From JANLVJ01 sp031363945 (lineage in GTDB: Bacteria > Bacteroidota > Bacteroidia > Sphingobacteriales > Sphingobacteriaceae): a stretch of DNA of 64,000 nt. How positions within the stretch are numbered: position 1 is the stretch's first letter; the number at the start of each line of letters is the position of its first letter. Made by a program: the position numbers and the translations under genes. The stretch spans positions 62,001-126,000 of the forward strand of contig JANLVJ010000064.1 in assembly GCA_031363945.1 (NCBI GenBank), read 5' to 3'. A model generated the notes under the pieces. The model was given only the letters and a program-made list of their open reading frames with translations, was not told the DNA's origin and did no database searches. Of this stretch, positions 23,619-32,151 are shown in pieces.

Positions 23619-24050
23619 ATGATAACAGAGAACACACAAACCCAGATGCGAAAGGGTATTCTTGAATATTGCATTCTTGCCATTATTTCACGGGGTGAGA
23701 CCTATGCATCAGACATAATTGCTGAATTACGTGAAGCAAAACTAATGGTTGTAGAAGGCACCCTTTATCCGCTGTTAACCAGATTAAAAAACAATAACTT
23801 ATTGGTTTATAATTGGAAAGAATCACTATCAGGCCCGCCAAGGAAATATTTCAAACTATCTGAAGATGGTGAACAGGTACTGGCTCAATTACATGAAACA
23901 TGGAAAGACTTATCCTTTGCTGTTCAAAAAGCGACTGACCATAGCCGCACGAATCCAGCTTCAAATTTTACAGATTCTGTGAGCCCTTCCCCTAATCCGA
24001 TAATTCTAAAAGATCAGGAAACTGATAATACCGAAAATCAAACAAGCTAA
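23619..24050 (+). CDS. PadR-family transcriptional regulator
   Basis: Winged-helix regulator of 143 residues. The DNA-binding half is typical: RKGILEYCILAIISRGETYASDIIAEL (about 11-37), then VVEGTLYPLLTRLKNNNLL and the wing GPPRKYFKLSEDGEQVL. The C-terminal half is short and polar, as in the small PadR-s2 subgroup. The PspC gene follows after 11 bp and an inverted repeat overlaps the promoter. It is probably a repressor of its own operon whose signal relates to the membrane or an effector; this is inferred. Confidence 0.93.
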   Translation: MITENTQTQMRKGILEYCILAIISRGETYASDIIAELREAKLMVVEGTLYPLLTRLKNNNLLVYNWKESLSGPPRKYFKLSEDGEQVLAQLHETWKDLSFAVQKATDHSRTNPASNFTDSVSPSPNPIILKDQETDNTENQTS

Positions 24051-24061
24051 AATATATTCAG

Positions 24062-25696
24062 ATGAATAAAACGATCATTATCAACATAAGCGGCGCTATT
24101 TTTCATATAGAAGAAGATGCATATGAGATACTTAAAAACTATATGACTGAAGTCAAAAAACATTTTGGCCTGTCAGCAGATAGTTTTGAAATCGTCACGG
24201 ATATAGAAAACCGTATAGCAGAACTATTTAGTGAAATCTTAAAAAGAGATTTAAAACAAGTCATAATTATTAAAGATGTTCAGGCCATAATTGAGCAGAT
24301 GGGTCGCCCTGCTGACTTTGAAGCAGCAGATCAGGCTGATCAAGCGGCTTCACCTACAGAGGCCCAGATGACATCCGGGATTCAACGAAAACTTTTCCGT
24401 GATAATGATGATAAACTGATTGGGGGGGTGTGTTCAGGCCTTGCTCATTATTTCAGCACCGACGCCGTATGGATCCGCTTACTTTGGGCAGCTCTATTTT
24501 TTGCTGGTGGCATCGGATTAATAACCTATATCATACTTTGGATCGTTATGCCTGTAGCACGTACCAGAGCTGAAAAACTAGCAATGAATGGGGAAGATGT
24601 CAATCTTGAGACCATAAAAAATGCCGTTAGCGATGAGTTAAATGATGTAAAGAAGAATCTATCAAAATACCGTGATCAGGTTAAGAATAGCGGAATAGAA
24701 GATCGGATAGGCATTGTTCTGAAAGAGATTTTTCAGTTTATAGGTAAGGTGATACAGGCATTTTTTAAAGTATTTGGACTGACTTTCGGTGTTATGGCCA
24801 TATTTATTGGCGGGTGTCTGATGATCGGGCTTGTAGTTGCAGGTATTGCTGGCATCTTTAGTCCAGAACATGTTTTCTGGTTCAACTTGCCTTTTAGCAT
24901 GATCTCCCATGATAACAGACTTCAGGCAGTCATCTCCTTTACCATAACCTTTTTTATTCCCCTGCTTTTTTTAATATTACTGGGCATCAGAATCCTGTTC
25001 AAGCGTTTCATCATGAGCACCCAGGTTACCAGTACGCTATTGATTATTTGGTTTATAGCCCTGTGTTTTACAGGATACCTGGTGGGTAGCACTGCATTAC
25101 AATTCAATAAGGAGGCGAGTTTCAATCAGGATATCCCCATCGCCAGATCTTCTTCAAATTCTTATTTCTTGAAAGCAGATAAATCAGGACATACTGAAGA
25201 CAGTCTGATGACCCGGTCAATGCAATTATCACGGTCTAAATGGCATATTGAATTTGATGATGAACAGACTGAGGGTGCGGTTAATATCAGCATTGAAAAA
25301 AGTGATTCATTGCATGCTGTACTTGTAGAACGGATAGCGGCAAAAGGAATAAACGAACGACAGGCCTTGAAAAGTGCAGACCAGATCGTTTATAAGTTCA
25401 ATCAAAAAGATAGCATGCTGAATTTTGCCAAAAAACTTTATTACAAACCTGAACTTGGCTATCATGAGCAGCAGGTTGATCTGACCCTAAAAATACCGGT
25501 AAATACGGTAATTACGATAGATCAGAACTTATATGTTAATAACCTGCCTAATTTGGATAATTACAAGCTTAACGGGCCAGGAAATGTATGGGTCATGACA
25601 CAGAACGGCCTGATCCCTAAATATGGAACACCAATTAAAGAGAAAACAAATGAGGCAGATAAGGAGGAAAATACAGACAATGATTCAACTAAATAA
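24062..25696 (+). CDS. PspC-domain membrane protein
   Basis: Membrane protein of 544 residues typical of Bacteroidota padR-pspC pairs. The N-terminal soluble part (about 1-100) starts MNKTIIINISGAIFHIEEDAYE. The PspC domain (about 115-170) reads LIGGVCSGLAHYFSTDAVWIRLLWA with an embedded helix. Three further hydrophobic regions lie near 230-260, 290-312 and 322-342. The C-terminal part (about 355-544) is soluble, probably extracytoplasmic, and has no catalytic motif. PspC proteins sense envelope stress in proteobacteria; here only the domain is shared. Translation is probably coupled to padR, 11 bp upstream. Confidence 0.88.
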   Translation: MNKTIIINISGAIFHIEEDAYEILKNYMTEVKKHFGLSADSFEIVTDIENRIAELFSEILKRDLKQVIIIKDVQAIIEQMGRPADFEAADQADQAASPTEAQMTSGIQRKLFRDNDDKLIGGVCSGLAHYFSTDAVWIRLLWAALFFAGGIGLITYIILWIVMPVARTRAEKLAMNGEDVNLETIKNAVSDELNDVKKNLSKYRDQVKNSGIEDRIGIVLKEIFQFIGKVIQAFFKVFGLTFGVMAIFIGGCLMIGLVVAGIAGIFSPEHVFWFNLPFSMISHDNRLQAVISFTITFFIPLLFLILLGIRILFKRFIMSTQVTSTLLIIWFIALCFTGYLVGSTALQFNKEASFNQDIPIARSSSNSYFLKADKSGHTEDSLMTRSMQLSRSKWHIEFDDEQTEGAVNISIEKSDSLHAVLVERIAAKGINERQALKSADQIVYKFNQKDSMLNFAKKLYYKPELGYHEQQVDLTLKIPVNTVITIDQNLYVNNLPNLDNYKLNGPGNVWVMTQNGLIPKYGTPIKEKTNEADKEENTDNDSTK

Positions 25697-25723
25697 AGCA
25701 TTGTAAAAATAAAACTAACAGAA

Positions 25724-25993
25724 ATGCATTTATTTCAATTGATCAGCAGCGATCTGATTCAAGTTCAGATGATCTCACCATTTGTATTACTAGCCTGCGT
25801 TTTAAAATTATTAATTGTGCCAGAACAAATACAGTTGTTTCTATGCTCGCTACCTGATCTGTATGAAATGTCTCTGCATGTCCTGTTAGTTTTCAGCAGG
25901 AAACTGGTCATATTTGAACAAAGCCAGGTGCTTAGATTCATACATTTAGAAATAAAGATTCTTGCTGAGATGACCCAGATACTCAAGAAATGA
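25724..25993 (+). CDS. Possible small hydrophobic protein after pspC
   Basis: An open frame of 89 codons with an ATG 27 bp after the pspC stop. The product is Leu/Ile-rich (for example VLLACVLKLLIV near 22-33) with at least one possible membrane helix, and I recognise no family. The opposite strand is also open for 73 codons over most of the same bases (25765-25986). Position after pspC on the same strand favours the plus frame. It may equally be untranslated 3' sequence. Confidence 0.35.
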   Translation: MHLFQLISSDLIQVQMISPFVLLACVLKLLIVPEQIQLFLCSLPDLYEMSLHVLLVFSRKLVIFEQSQVLRFIHLEIKILAEMTQILKK

Positions 25994-26026
25994 ATGATTA
26001 AAGTAATTTTCAGCCGGCTAATCTGT

Positions 26027-26542
26027 TTAGTTTACATTGAGATTGGCAAAATTCATAATAACCTGATTTTTCTCAACCTTATCACCTGCCCTTATATGAA
26101 TAGCAGTTACTAAACAGTCTGAAGCCGCCTTAATAATATTTTCCATTTTCATGGCTTCAAGAATCAACAGCGAATCACCCTTTTTAATTTGCTGTCCCGC
26201 AATAGCCAGAACTTTGATTACCATACCCGGCATTGGCGCCTTAAGTTCGGGTTGAGATGGGTTTAATGACTTACCAATTCCCATTTTCTGCAGCAACTGT
26301 TCATATTCGTCAGAGTAATTCGAATTGTAAATCCTGCCATTTATTTTAATACTTACCTGGCAGGCACCCTTATCGATCAAAAGAACTTCAGCATTAAAAA
26401 CTTTACCCTTATAAATAATACTGTATTTGTGGTGACCTGTTTGTTCTAGATCCCATTCAACTTTTTTTCCTGCAACTGAATTGTTTTCAGCGTCTATATT
26501 TAGAAATTCAAAACTGTCATTTACGATTGCAGAATATTTCAT
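26027..26542 (-). CDS. Biotin carboxyl carrier-type protein
   Basis: Protein of 171 residues ending in a biotinyl domain (about 98-168). The biotin-accepting Lys132 lies in EAMKMEN, and APMPGMV marks the start of the domain. The first 95 residues form a beta-rich region like the N-terminal part of acyl-CoA carboxylase carrier subunits in Bacteroidota. It would carry CO2 between a biotin carboxylase and a carboxyltransferase, such as acetyl- or propionyl-CoA carboxylase, but neither gene is in the window. It is the last gene of the long minus-strand run that starts with nuoA, 15 bp after the DUF4159 gene. Confidence 0.88.
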   Translation of the reverse strand: MKYSAIVNDSFEFLNIDAENNSVAGKKVEWDLEQTGHHKYSIIYKGKVFNAEVLLIDKGACQVSIKINGRIYNSNYSDEYEQLLQKMGIGKSLNPSQPELKAPMPGMVIKVLAIAGQQIKKGDSLLILEAMKMENIIKAASDCLVTAIHIRAGDKVEKNQVIMNFANLNVN

Positions 26543-26557
26543 CTTTCAATTTATTGA

Positions 26558-27367
26558 TTATTGCATAAAAACATAAGATATTAAATTGGCTCCCATTTCA
26601 AGTGCTTGCCGATGCTTGGCGGGCGGATCATCTGGATACGTACCCATATCTTCCCAGCCATTTCCAAGATCACATTCAAAATCGTAAAAACAAACCAGAC
26701 GACCTTTATATATTAGGCCGAAGGCTTGTGCGCGTTTCCCATCATGCTCATGTATTTTAGGTAACCCTCCAGAAAAATTAAATTTTTGATGAAAGACAGG
26801 GTATGAATATGGCAGTTCTACAAATTCGAGTTCAGGAAAAACTTTTTTCATCTCAATTCTGATAAACTTATTGAAGCCATAGTTATCAGAGATATGCAGG
26901 AAGCCTCCTGCAATCAGGTATTTTCGCATATTATCAGCTTCCTGATTATTCAATAATATATTACCATGACCCGTTACGAATACATAAGGAAATTGAAATA
27001 TTTCCTGGCTTCCAGGTTCTACAACAGCCTCTTCAGGGTTAAAATCTGTTTTTAACTGCTCGTTACAAAAAAGGGCCAGATTACCAAGCGCAGTTCGGTC
27101 ACCATACCAGTCACCTCCACCTTCATATTTAAGTCTGGCAAGACGGTAATTACCGGTTATTGAAATTAACTGCTTATTGGTATTACGTAGTGACACTTCA
27201 CCTTGCCATCCGGCACTGTGACTTCTTGCAATTAGCCTTCCTGTAAGTAGTCTGATTGAAATTAGGCTATTTGCAGGAAATAGAATTGGTTCAATAAGGT
27301 CGGTAAGTCTGTTGTGACCAATAAAGGCGGCAATCACCATAAAAGGAATAAATAAAAACTTAGACAT
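26558..27367 (-). CDS. DUF4159 protein
   Basis: Protein of 269 residues from the ATG at 27367; a TTG two codons earlier is also possible. An N-terminal signal peptide or anchor (about 1-18) is followed by the DUF4159 domain with RLKYEGGGDWYGDRTALGNL, YVFVTGHGNILLNNQEADNMRKYL and GGFLHISDNYGFN, which resembles a glutamine-amidotransferase-like Rossmann fold. The function of the family is not known to me; it often sits with MoxR-type ATPase and von Willebrand-domain genes, which are absent here. The gene starts 12 bp after the rsmE stop. Confidence 0.87.
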   Translation of the reverse strand: MSKFLFIPFMVIAAFIGHNRLTDLIEPILFPANSLISIRLLTGRLIARSHSAGWQGEVSLRNTNKQLISITGNYRLARLKYEGGGDWYGDRTALGNLALFCNEQLKTDFNPEEAVVEPGSQEIFQFPYVFVTGHGNILLNNQEADNMRKYLIAGGFLHISDNYGFNKFIRIEMKKVFPELEFVELPYSYPVFHQKFNFSGGLPKIHEHDGKRAQAFGLIYKGRLVCFYDFECDLGNGWEDMGTYPDDPPAKHRQALEMGANLISYVFMQ

Positions 27368-27379
27368 GATCAAAAAAGA

Positions 27380-28123
27380 TTAGTTCAACCGACGCATAAT
27401 CATAGCTAGCTCAGTACATGCTACAATACCAGCTGTTTCAGTTCGAAGCCTTGAATCACCTAAACTTAAGGGTTTAAACCCAGCATTTAATGCTTCCTCG
27501 ATTTCAGATTCAGAAAAATCACCCTCAGGCCCAATTAAAATCCGGATGTTTCGAACTTCGGGTGTTAAGGCAAGAACTTCAGACAAATTATTTTTCTCGC
27601 TTTTTATACAATGGGCAATAGCTGAGAGCCCAGAAAAGGGTTGTTTAATAAGAACTTTAAACTGCACAATCGGATGCAGGACTGGTAACCAGACATTCAG
27701 GCTCTGTTTCATTGCAGCTACAAGTATTTTCTGTAACCGTTCATTATTAAGATCTCTTCTTTCAGTTCGGTGGCAAACCAACGGCGTTATCTCATCTATA
27801 CCAATTTCACAGGCCTTTTCAAGTAGCCATTCAAATCGTTCACTGTTTTTGGTTGGTGATATAACTAGATTAAGCCTGTAAGAACTACGGCTTTCAGTAA
27901 AGTGTTTATCCTGTATTTCAAGAAGAGTACCTTTCTTGGATGATTCAATAATACTACAGGTGTATATCGAACCCTTTCCGTCTGCAAGTTCAAGCAGGTC
28001 ACCTGGATTTAAGCGAAGAACTTTAACTGCATGGCGGCTTTCTTCTGGATCGAGAAGATAAGTTCCAGAATTATCAATTCCCGGAGCAAAAAACCGCGAT
28101 AAATCAGGATTCTTCACGTTCAT
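27380..28123 (-). CDS. rsmE: 16S rRNA (uracil-1498-N3)-methyltransferase RsmE
   Basis: SPOUT-class methyltransferase of 247 residues that methylates U1498 of 16S rRNA using SAM. An N-terminal PUA-like domain (LDPEESRHAVKVLRLNPGDLLEL) leads to the trefoil-knot domain with LVISPTKNSERFEWLLEKACEIG, ILIGPEGDFSESEIEEA (about 191-207) and LGDSRLRTETAG near the C-terminus. Its start overlaps the end of the upstream CNNM gene by 20 bp, so the two are translationally linked. Confidence 0.95.
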   Translation of the reverse strand: MNVKNPDLSRFFAPGIDNSGTYLLDPEESRHAVKVLRLNPGDLLELADGKGSIYTCSIIESSKKGTLLEIQDKHFTESRSSYRLNLVISPTKNSERFEWLLEKACEIGIDEITPLVCHRTERRDLNNERLQKILVAAMKQSLNVWLPVLHPIVQFKVLIKQPFSGLSAIAHCIKSEKNNLSEVLALTPEVRNIRILIGPEGDFSESEIEEALNAGFKPLSLGDSRLRTETAGIVACTELAMIMRRLN

Positions 28124-29420
28124 TTAAGGCAGCTGGAAGGCGTTCAAGACGTACAAGTTCAACCATTCGTTCAGATTTCTTCAGCACAGTAAACTTATAC
28201 CCCCAGTAATTCATGAAGTCACCAACTTCAGGAATGCTGCCAAACATAAAGTTTAAAAGACCAGCAACACTATCATAGCTCTCATCATCGGGGAGTTCAA
28301 TGGGCAAAAATTCATTCGCATCATTAATAGTTGCTTTGCCTTCTACCAGAAACTCTAAATCACTTACCCTTTCAACAATGGGTTTTTCTTCATCGTACTC
28401 ATCCTGAATTTCGCCAACAAGTTCTTCAACGATATCTTCAAGAGTTACCATGCCTGCTGTGCCCCCGAATTCATCCAGAACAATGGCAATCTGCAGCCTT
28501 TTTAACTGCAATTCATTCAAAAGATCATGAATTTTTTTTGACTCTGGAATAAAATACGGTGCTCTGATAATTTCTTTCAAGACAAGTTCACGCTTATCAG
28601 CAAGAATTGGAAGAATATCTTTGGCATGCACAACACCAATAATATTATCAATTGACTCTTCATACACCGGAATTCTTGAGTATCCTTCACTAATCACGGT
28701 ACTTAGTAATTCTTTTTCAGGAGTCTTTACATCGATGGCTGCAATCTGTGTACGAGGAACCATAATGTTTTTAACGATCCGGTCTTTGAAATCAAATACA
28801 TTCTGAATAAGCTCATGTTCTGAAGAATCAAGGGCCCCACTGGCCTTTCCCTGCTCAAGTATGAGCTGTAATTCTTCAGAGCTATGTATATCATAGCCAG
28901 AAACAGGCTTTATATTAAAAATACTGAGTATCGAATTAGCCAGACCATTTAATATCCAGATTAACGGCCTGAAAACCAGGTAGAAAATATGCAGTGGGAC
29001 ACTGATAGAAATACTGGTACTGGCTGGATTTTGAATCGCTATAGATTTAGGAGCCAGTTCTCCAAAAATAATATGTAGTGCAGTTATAAAAATAAAGGCC
29101 AGGGGAAAGGCAAAACCCATGGCAACCACTTCGGTAAGTTTAAAACCAAGCATAGCAAACAGACTTATAAAACCTGCTGAAAAAACCTTCTCTCCAAAAT
29201 AACCCAGCAATAATGAAGCTATGGTAATCCCTAACTGGGTTGCAGCCAGGTAATTATCAAGGTTTCGGGTTATTTTTTTGGCCAGTGCGGCAGATTTACT
29301 ACCAAGCCTTACCTTGAGATCGATTTGTGAAGAACGCACCTTCACAATTGAAAATTCTGCAGCAACAAAAAATCCGTTTAATAAAACGAGAAAAATGGTC
29401 AATACTATATTGAGAATCAT
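28104..29420 (-). CDS. CNNM/CorC-type transporter (HlyC/TlyC family)
   Basis: Membrane protein of 438 residues. Order: DUF21/CNNM membrane domain with three to four helices (starting MILNIVLTIFLVLLNGFFVAAEF), a CBS-pair domain (about 200-325, with VPRTQIAAIDV and IGVVHAKDIL), and the C-terminal CorC_HlyC domain (about 340-425). Relatives are implicated in Mg2+/Co2+ efflux; older names call them haemolysins. The ATG at 29420 is preferred to an upstream in-frame TTG (29438) because the membrane helix starts there directly. Gliding protein GldE is a related family, but nothing here proves that role. Confidence 0.9.
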   Translation of the reverse strand: MILNIVLTIFLVLLNGFFVAAEFSIVKVRSSQIDLKVRLGSKSAALAKKITRNLDNYLAATQLGITIASLLLGYFGEKVFSAGFISLFAMLGFKLTEVVAMGFAFPLAFIFITALHIIFGELAPKSIAIQNPASTSISISVPLHIFYLVFRPLIWILNGLANSILSIFNIKPVSGYDIHSSEELQLILEQGKASGALDSSEHELIQNVFDFKDRIVKNIMVPRTQIAAIDVKTPEKELLSTVISEGYSRIPVYEESIDNIIGVVHAKDILPILADKRELVLKEIIRAPYFIPESKKIHDLLNELQLKRLQIAIVLDEFGGTAGMVTLEDIVEELVGEIQDEYDEEKPIVERVSDLEFLVEGKATINDANEFLPIELPDDESYDSVAGLLNFMFGSIPEVGDFMNYWGYKFTVLKKSERMVELVRLERLPAALNEREES

Positions 29421-29473
29421 ACCTGAAATGCTTGGCAATTAAGGTACTGCAGAATGGAAATGCCTGGTTCCAC

Positions 29474-30010
29474 TCAGTGTCTAAACGTTGAATTGTAAAG
29501 TTCTATACTTTCTCCTATAATTCGGTATGCTTCTTCCCTGCCAAGAAATTGTTCTACTACGACAGTACCATTTTGAAGTTTTTTATAGTCCTTAAAGAAA
29601 CGAATAATTTCCATCTCTGTATGTGGAGGAAGATCGCTGATGTCATTGATATAATTAACAGACATATCATTTGCTGCAACAGCAATTATCTTATCATCCT
29701 GCTCATCATTGTCAACCATATGCATTACACCTATTACTTTGGCATCTACAAGACACATTGGCACCAGCTCAAGGGAGCAAAGAACGAGGATATCAAGCGG
29801 ATCTTTATCATCACAATAGGTTTGAGGGATAAAGCCATAATTAGCAGGATACATTACTGATGAAAATAGCACACGGTCAAGTTTTAACATACCGCTTTCT
29901 TTATCTACTTCATATTTTGCTTTCGAGCCTTTTGGGATTTCAATTATTGCAGTAACAGAATGGGGAATATCAGTTCCAGGGGATACTTTATGCCACGGGT
30001 CAGCAGCCAT
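29474..30010 (-). CDS. ppa: Inorganic pyrophosphatase, family I
   Basis: Soluble enzyme of 178 residues that hydrolyses pyrophosphate and so pulls biosynthetic reactions forward. The signature DDKDPLD (67-73) supplies the metal-binding aspartates, and KYEVDKESGMLKLDRVL (33-49) and YPANYGFIP (54-62) are the other active-site segments. Full length for the family. It lies between the DedA and CNNM genes in the long minus-strand run. Confidence 0.96.
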   Translation of the reverse strand: MAADPWHKVSPGTDIPHSVTAIIEIPKGSKAKYEVDKESGMLKLDRVLFSSVMYPANYGFIPQTYCDDKDPLDILVLCSLELVPMCLVDAKVIGVMHMVDNDEQDDKIIAVAANDMSVNYINDISDLPPHTEMEIIRFFKDYKKLQNGTVVVEQFLGREEAYRIIGESIELYNSTFRH

Positions 30011-30025
30011 ATATTTTAGATTAAA

Positions 30026-30706
30026 TTAATGTTCATTATGTTTAAGCTTAACTTTTCTGGCCTTGTTTTTAAAATATGTTAAGGCAATCGGGATAAGGCT
30101 CAAAATTATTAAAAAAACAACGACATATTCAAGATGATCACCAAGCGCAGGATAGGTTTTACCCAAAAAATAGCCGGCTAGGGTAAGTGTACTTATCCAG
30201 AAAAAGCCTCCAACAACATTATAAAGAGCAAATTTTTTAAATTCAAGCTTAACAATGCCAGCAAAAATAGGAACGAATGTGCGGATAATGGGAAGAAACC
30301 TTCCTAGTATAATAGCCATACCTCCCCTTTTATGGTAGAAGTCAGAAGCCAGATATATGTATTTCTTTTTAAAGAACCAGGAATCTTTACGGGTAAGTAA
30401 TACATCTCCTGTTTTCAGTCCAAAATAATATCCTACAAAATTCCCAAGAACTGCACTCGCCAGTAAACTTGGAATTAATATCAGTATTGGAACTTTAAAA
30501 AGGTGGTCTGCATTTATTGAGGTTGACTCTTCAGAAGTTGCAGTTAGCAAACCGGCGATAAATAAGAGGGAATCTCCCGGCAAAAAGAAACCAAAAAAAA
30601 GGCCGGTTTCAGCAAAAATGACAAATAACAGTAAAGTTAAACCCCCGTACTCAATGATACTTTTCGGGTGAAAAAGCTGTTGTATTAGTTCCCAGAGATG
30701 ATGCAT
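30026..30706 (-). CDS. DedA-family membrane protein
   Basis: Membrane protein of 226 residues. The core DedA features are present: FAETGLFFGFFLPGDSLLF near 26-44, the G-x-x-x-G-rich helix with NFVGYYFG, and FLPIIRTFVPIFAGI near 138-152, which holds the conserved acidic/arginine pair region. Recent work ties the superfamily to flipping of lipid carriers such as undecaprenyl phosphate; for this member that is inferred. It starts 18 bp downstream of the nuoN stop. Confidence 0.92.
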   Translation of the reverse strand: MHHLWELIQQLFHPKSIIEYGGLTLLLFVIFAETGLFFGFFLPGDSLLFIAGLLTATSEESTSINADHLFKVPILILIPSLLASAVLGNFVGYYFGLKTGDVLLTRKDSWFFKKKYIYLASDFYHKRGGMAIILGRFLPIIRTFVPIFAGIVKLEFKKFALYNVVGGFFWISTLTLAGYFLGKTYPALGDHLEYVVVFLIILSLIPIALTYFKNKARKVKLKHNEH

Positions 30707-30724
30707 GCCTTCGATAAAGCTACG

Positions 30725-32134
30725 TTAATTTAAGAAGTTCGCAAAAAGAGATGGGCAAACGCCTAATAATATTGTTAGCAGAGCCGAAACACCAAGTACA
30801 AGTGTAAAGGGGATATTGACCTGAACTTTGGCCGTTTCAGCAACCGGCTCACTGAAATACATAGCAATAATAACTTTAAAGTAATAATAAATTCCAATTA
30901 TTGCGTTAAGAACGCCAATAAGCACAATCCAAACCTGATGATGCTCTATGGCAGCACTAAACATATAGAACTTACCAAAAAACCCTGCAGTTAGTGGAAT
31001 TCCTGCTAGAGAGCACATTGATATCGTTAATACAAGGGCTAGAAGCGGGTTTTTCAGAGCAAGACCATTAAAAGAATCAAGATTATCTGATCCTGTTTCC
31101 TTACTTACAGCCAGTAGTACAGCAAAGGCCGAAATGGTAGCCAAACAATAAGCCAATGAATAAATAAGAATTGCATTCTGGGGTAGGGTTATTGAAACAG
31201 CTGACATCCTGCCTGCAACAAGAATTGCTATCAGCATATATCCGGCATGTGAAATACTTGAATAGGCTAACAGGCGCTTAAAGCTTTTCTGAACCAGTGC
31301 CGCAATATTGCCAATAAAAAGCGATAATACTGACAGTGCCCAGATACTCGAAGCCCAAAAAATGTTCATAGACCCAAATGCGGTGTTAAAGAGCAGGAAG
31401 AAGGCTGCAAAACCAGCAACCTTAATGACAGTAGACATATAAATAGTAATCAGCGTTGGAGAGCCATCGTAAACATCAGGGGTCCAGAAATGAAAGGGGG
31501 CAACTGAAACTTTAAAACATAAGGCAACCAGTACGAGTAAAATACCTGTATTAAGAAAAAGAATATTGGCATGACCAGCATTGATAACCATAAAGATTTT
31601 CACAATAGAAAAACTTCCTGTAGCACCATAAATAAAGGCAATACCCAATAAAAGAAACGCAGTAAAAAAAGCACCCATTAAAAAATACTTTATAGATGCT
31701 TCATTCGAACGGGAATCTTTTTTAGAAATACCGGCAAGAATATAGGCGTTGACCGATAAGATTTCTATTCCTATAAAAAGCATACTCAGATTTGAATAAG
31801 ATGCCATGATTATACCTCCCGTAAGAGAGAATAAAATCAATGTATAGTATTCAGCTACATGCTCACTGAACTGCTCGAAATAGCCTTTAGATAATAATAA
31901 AATCAGCAGGGTGCTGATAATCATAAGGCCAGAAAATGCCAGTGAAAAATGATCATCATGCATCATTTCACCATAATACTGCCGTGGCTCCTTGGTCCAT
32001 GACCATATAACCAGCCCAAATGCCAGTAACAAACCTACAGCAGATACAGGCAGAAGTGCTTTTTTCCCAGACTTATCCAAGCCGAGAAAAAGTACGGTAA
32101 TTGCAAGGCAGAAAATTAATATGAGTGAGTACAT
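30725..32134 (-). CDS. nuoN: NADH-quinone oxidoreductase subunit N
   Basis: Antiporter-like proton-pumping subunit of Complex I, 469 residues and about 14 membrane spans. Typical motifs are the broken-helix lysine region KVSVAPFHFWTPDVYDGSP (about 207-225) and the KRLLAYSSISHAGYM helix (about 286-300). It is the last nuo gene in the cluster; dedA follows after 18 bp. Confidence 0.96.
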   Translation of the reverse strand: MYSLILIFCLAITVLFLGLDKSGKKALLPVSAVGLLLAFGLVIWSWTKEPRQYYGEMMHDDHFSLAFSGLMIISTLLILLLSKGYFEQFSEHVAEYYTLILFSLTGGIIMASYSNLSMLFIGIEILSVNAYILAGISKKDSRSNEASIKYFLMGAFFTAFLLLGIAFIYGATGSFSIVKIFMVINAGHANILFLNTGILLVLVALCFKVSVAPFHFWTPDVYDGSPTLITIYMSTVIKVAGFAAFFLLFNTAFGSMNIFWASSIWALSVLSLFIGNIAALVQKSFKRLLAYSSISHAGYMLIAILVAGRMSAVSITLPQNAILIYSLAYCLATISAFAVLLAVSKETGSDNLDSFNGLALKNPLLALVLTISMCSLAGIPLTAGFFGKFYMFSAAIEHHQVWIVLIGVLNAIIGIYYYFKVIIAMYFSEPVAETAKVQVNIPFTLVLGVSALLTILLGVCPSLFANFLN

Positions 32135-32151
32135 GCTTTAAAAATAATTGA

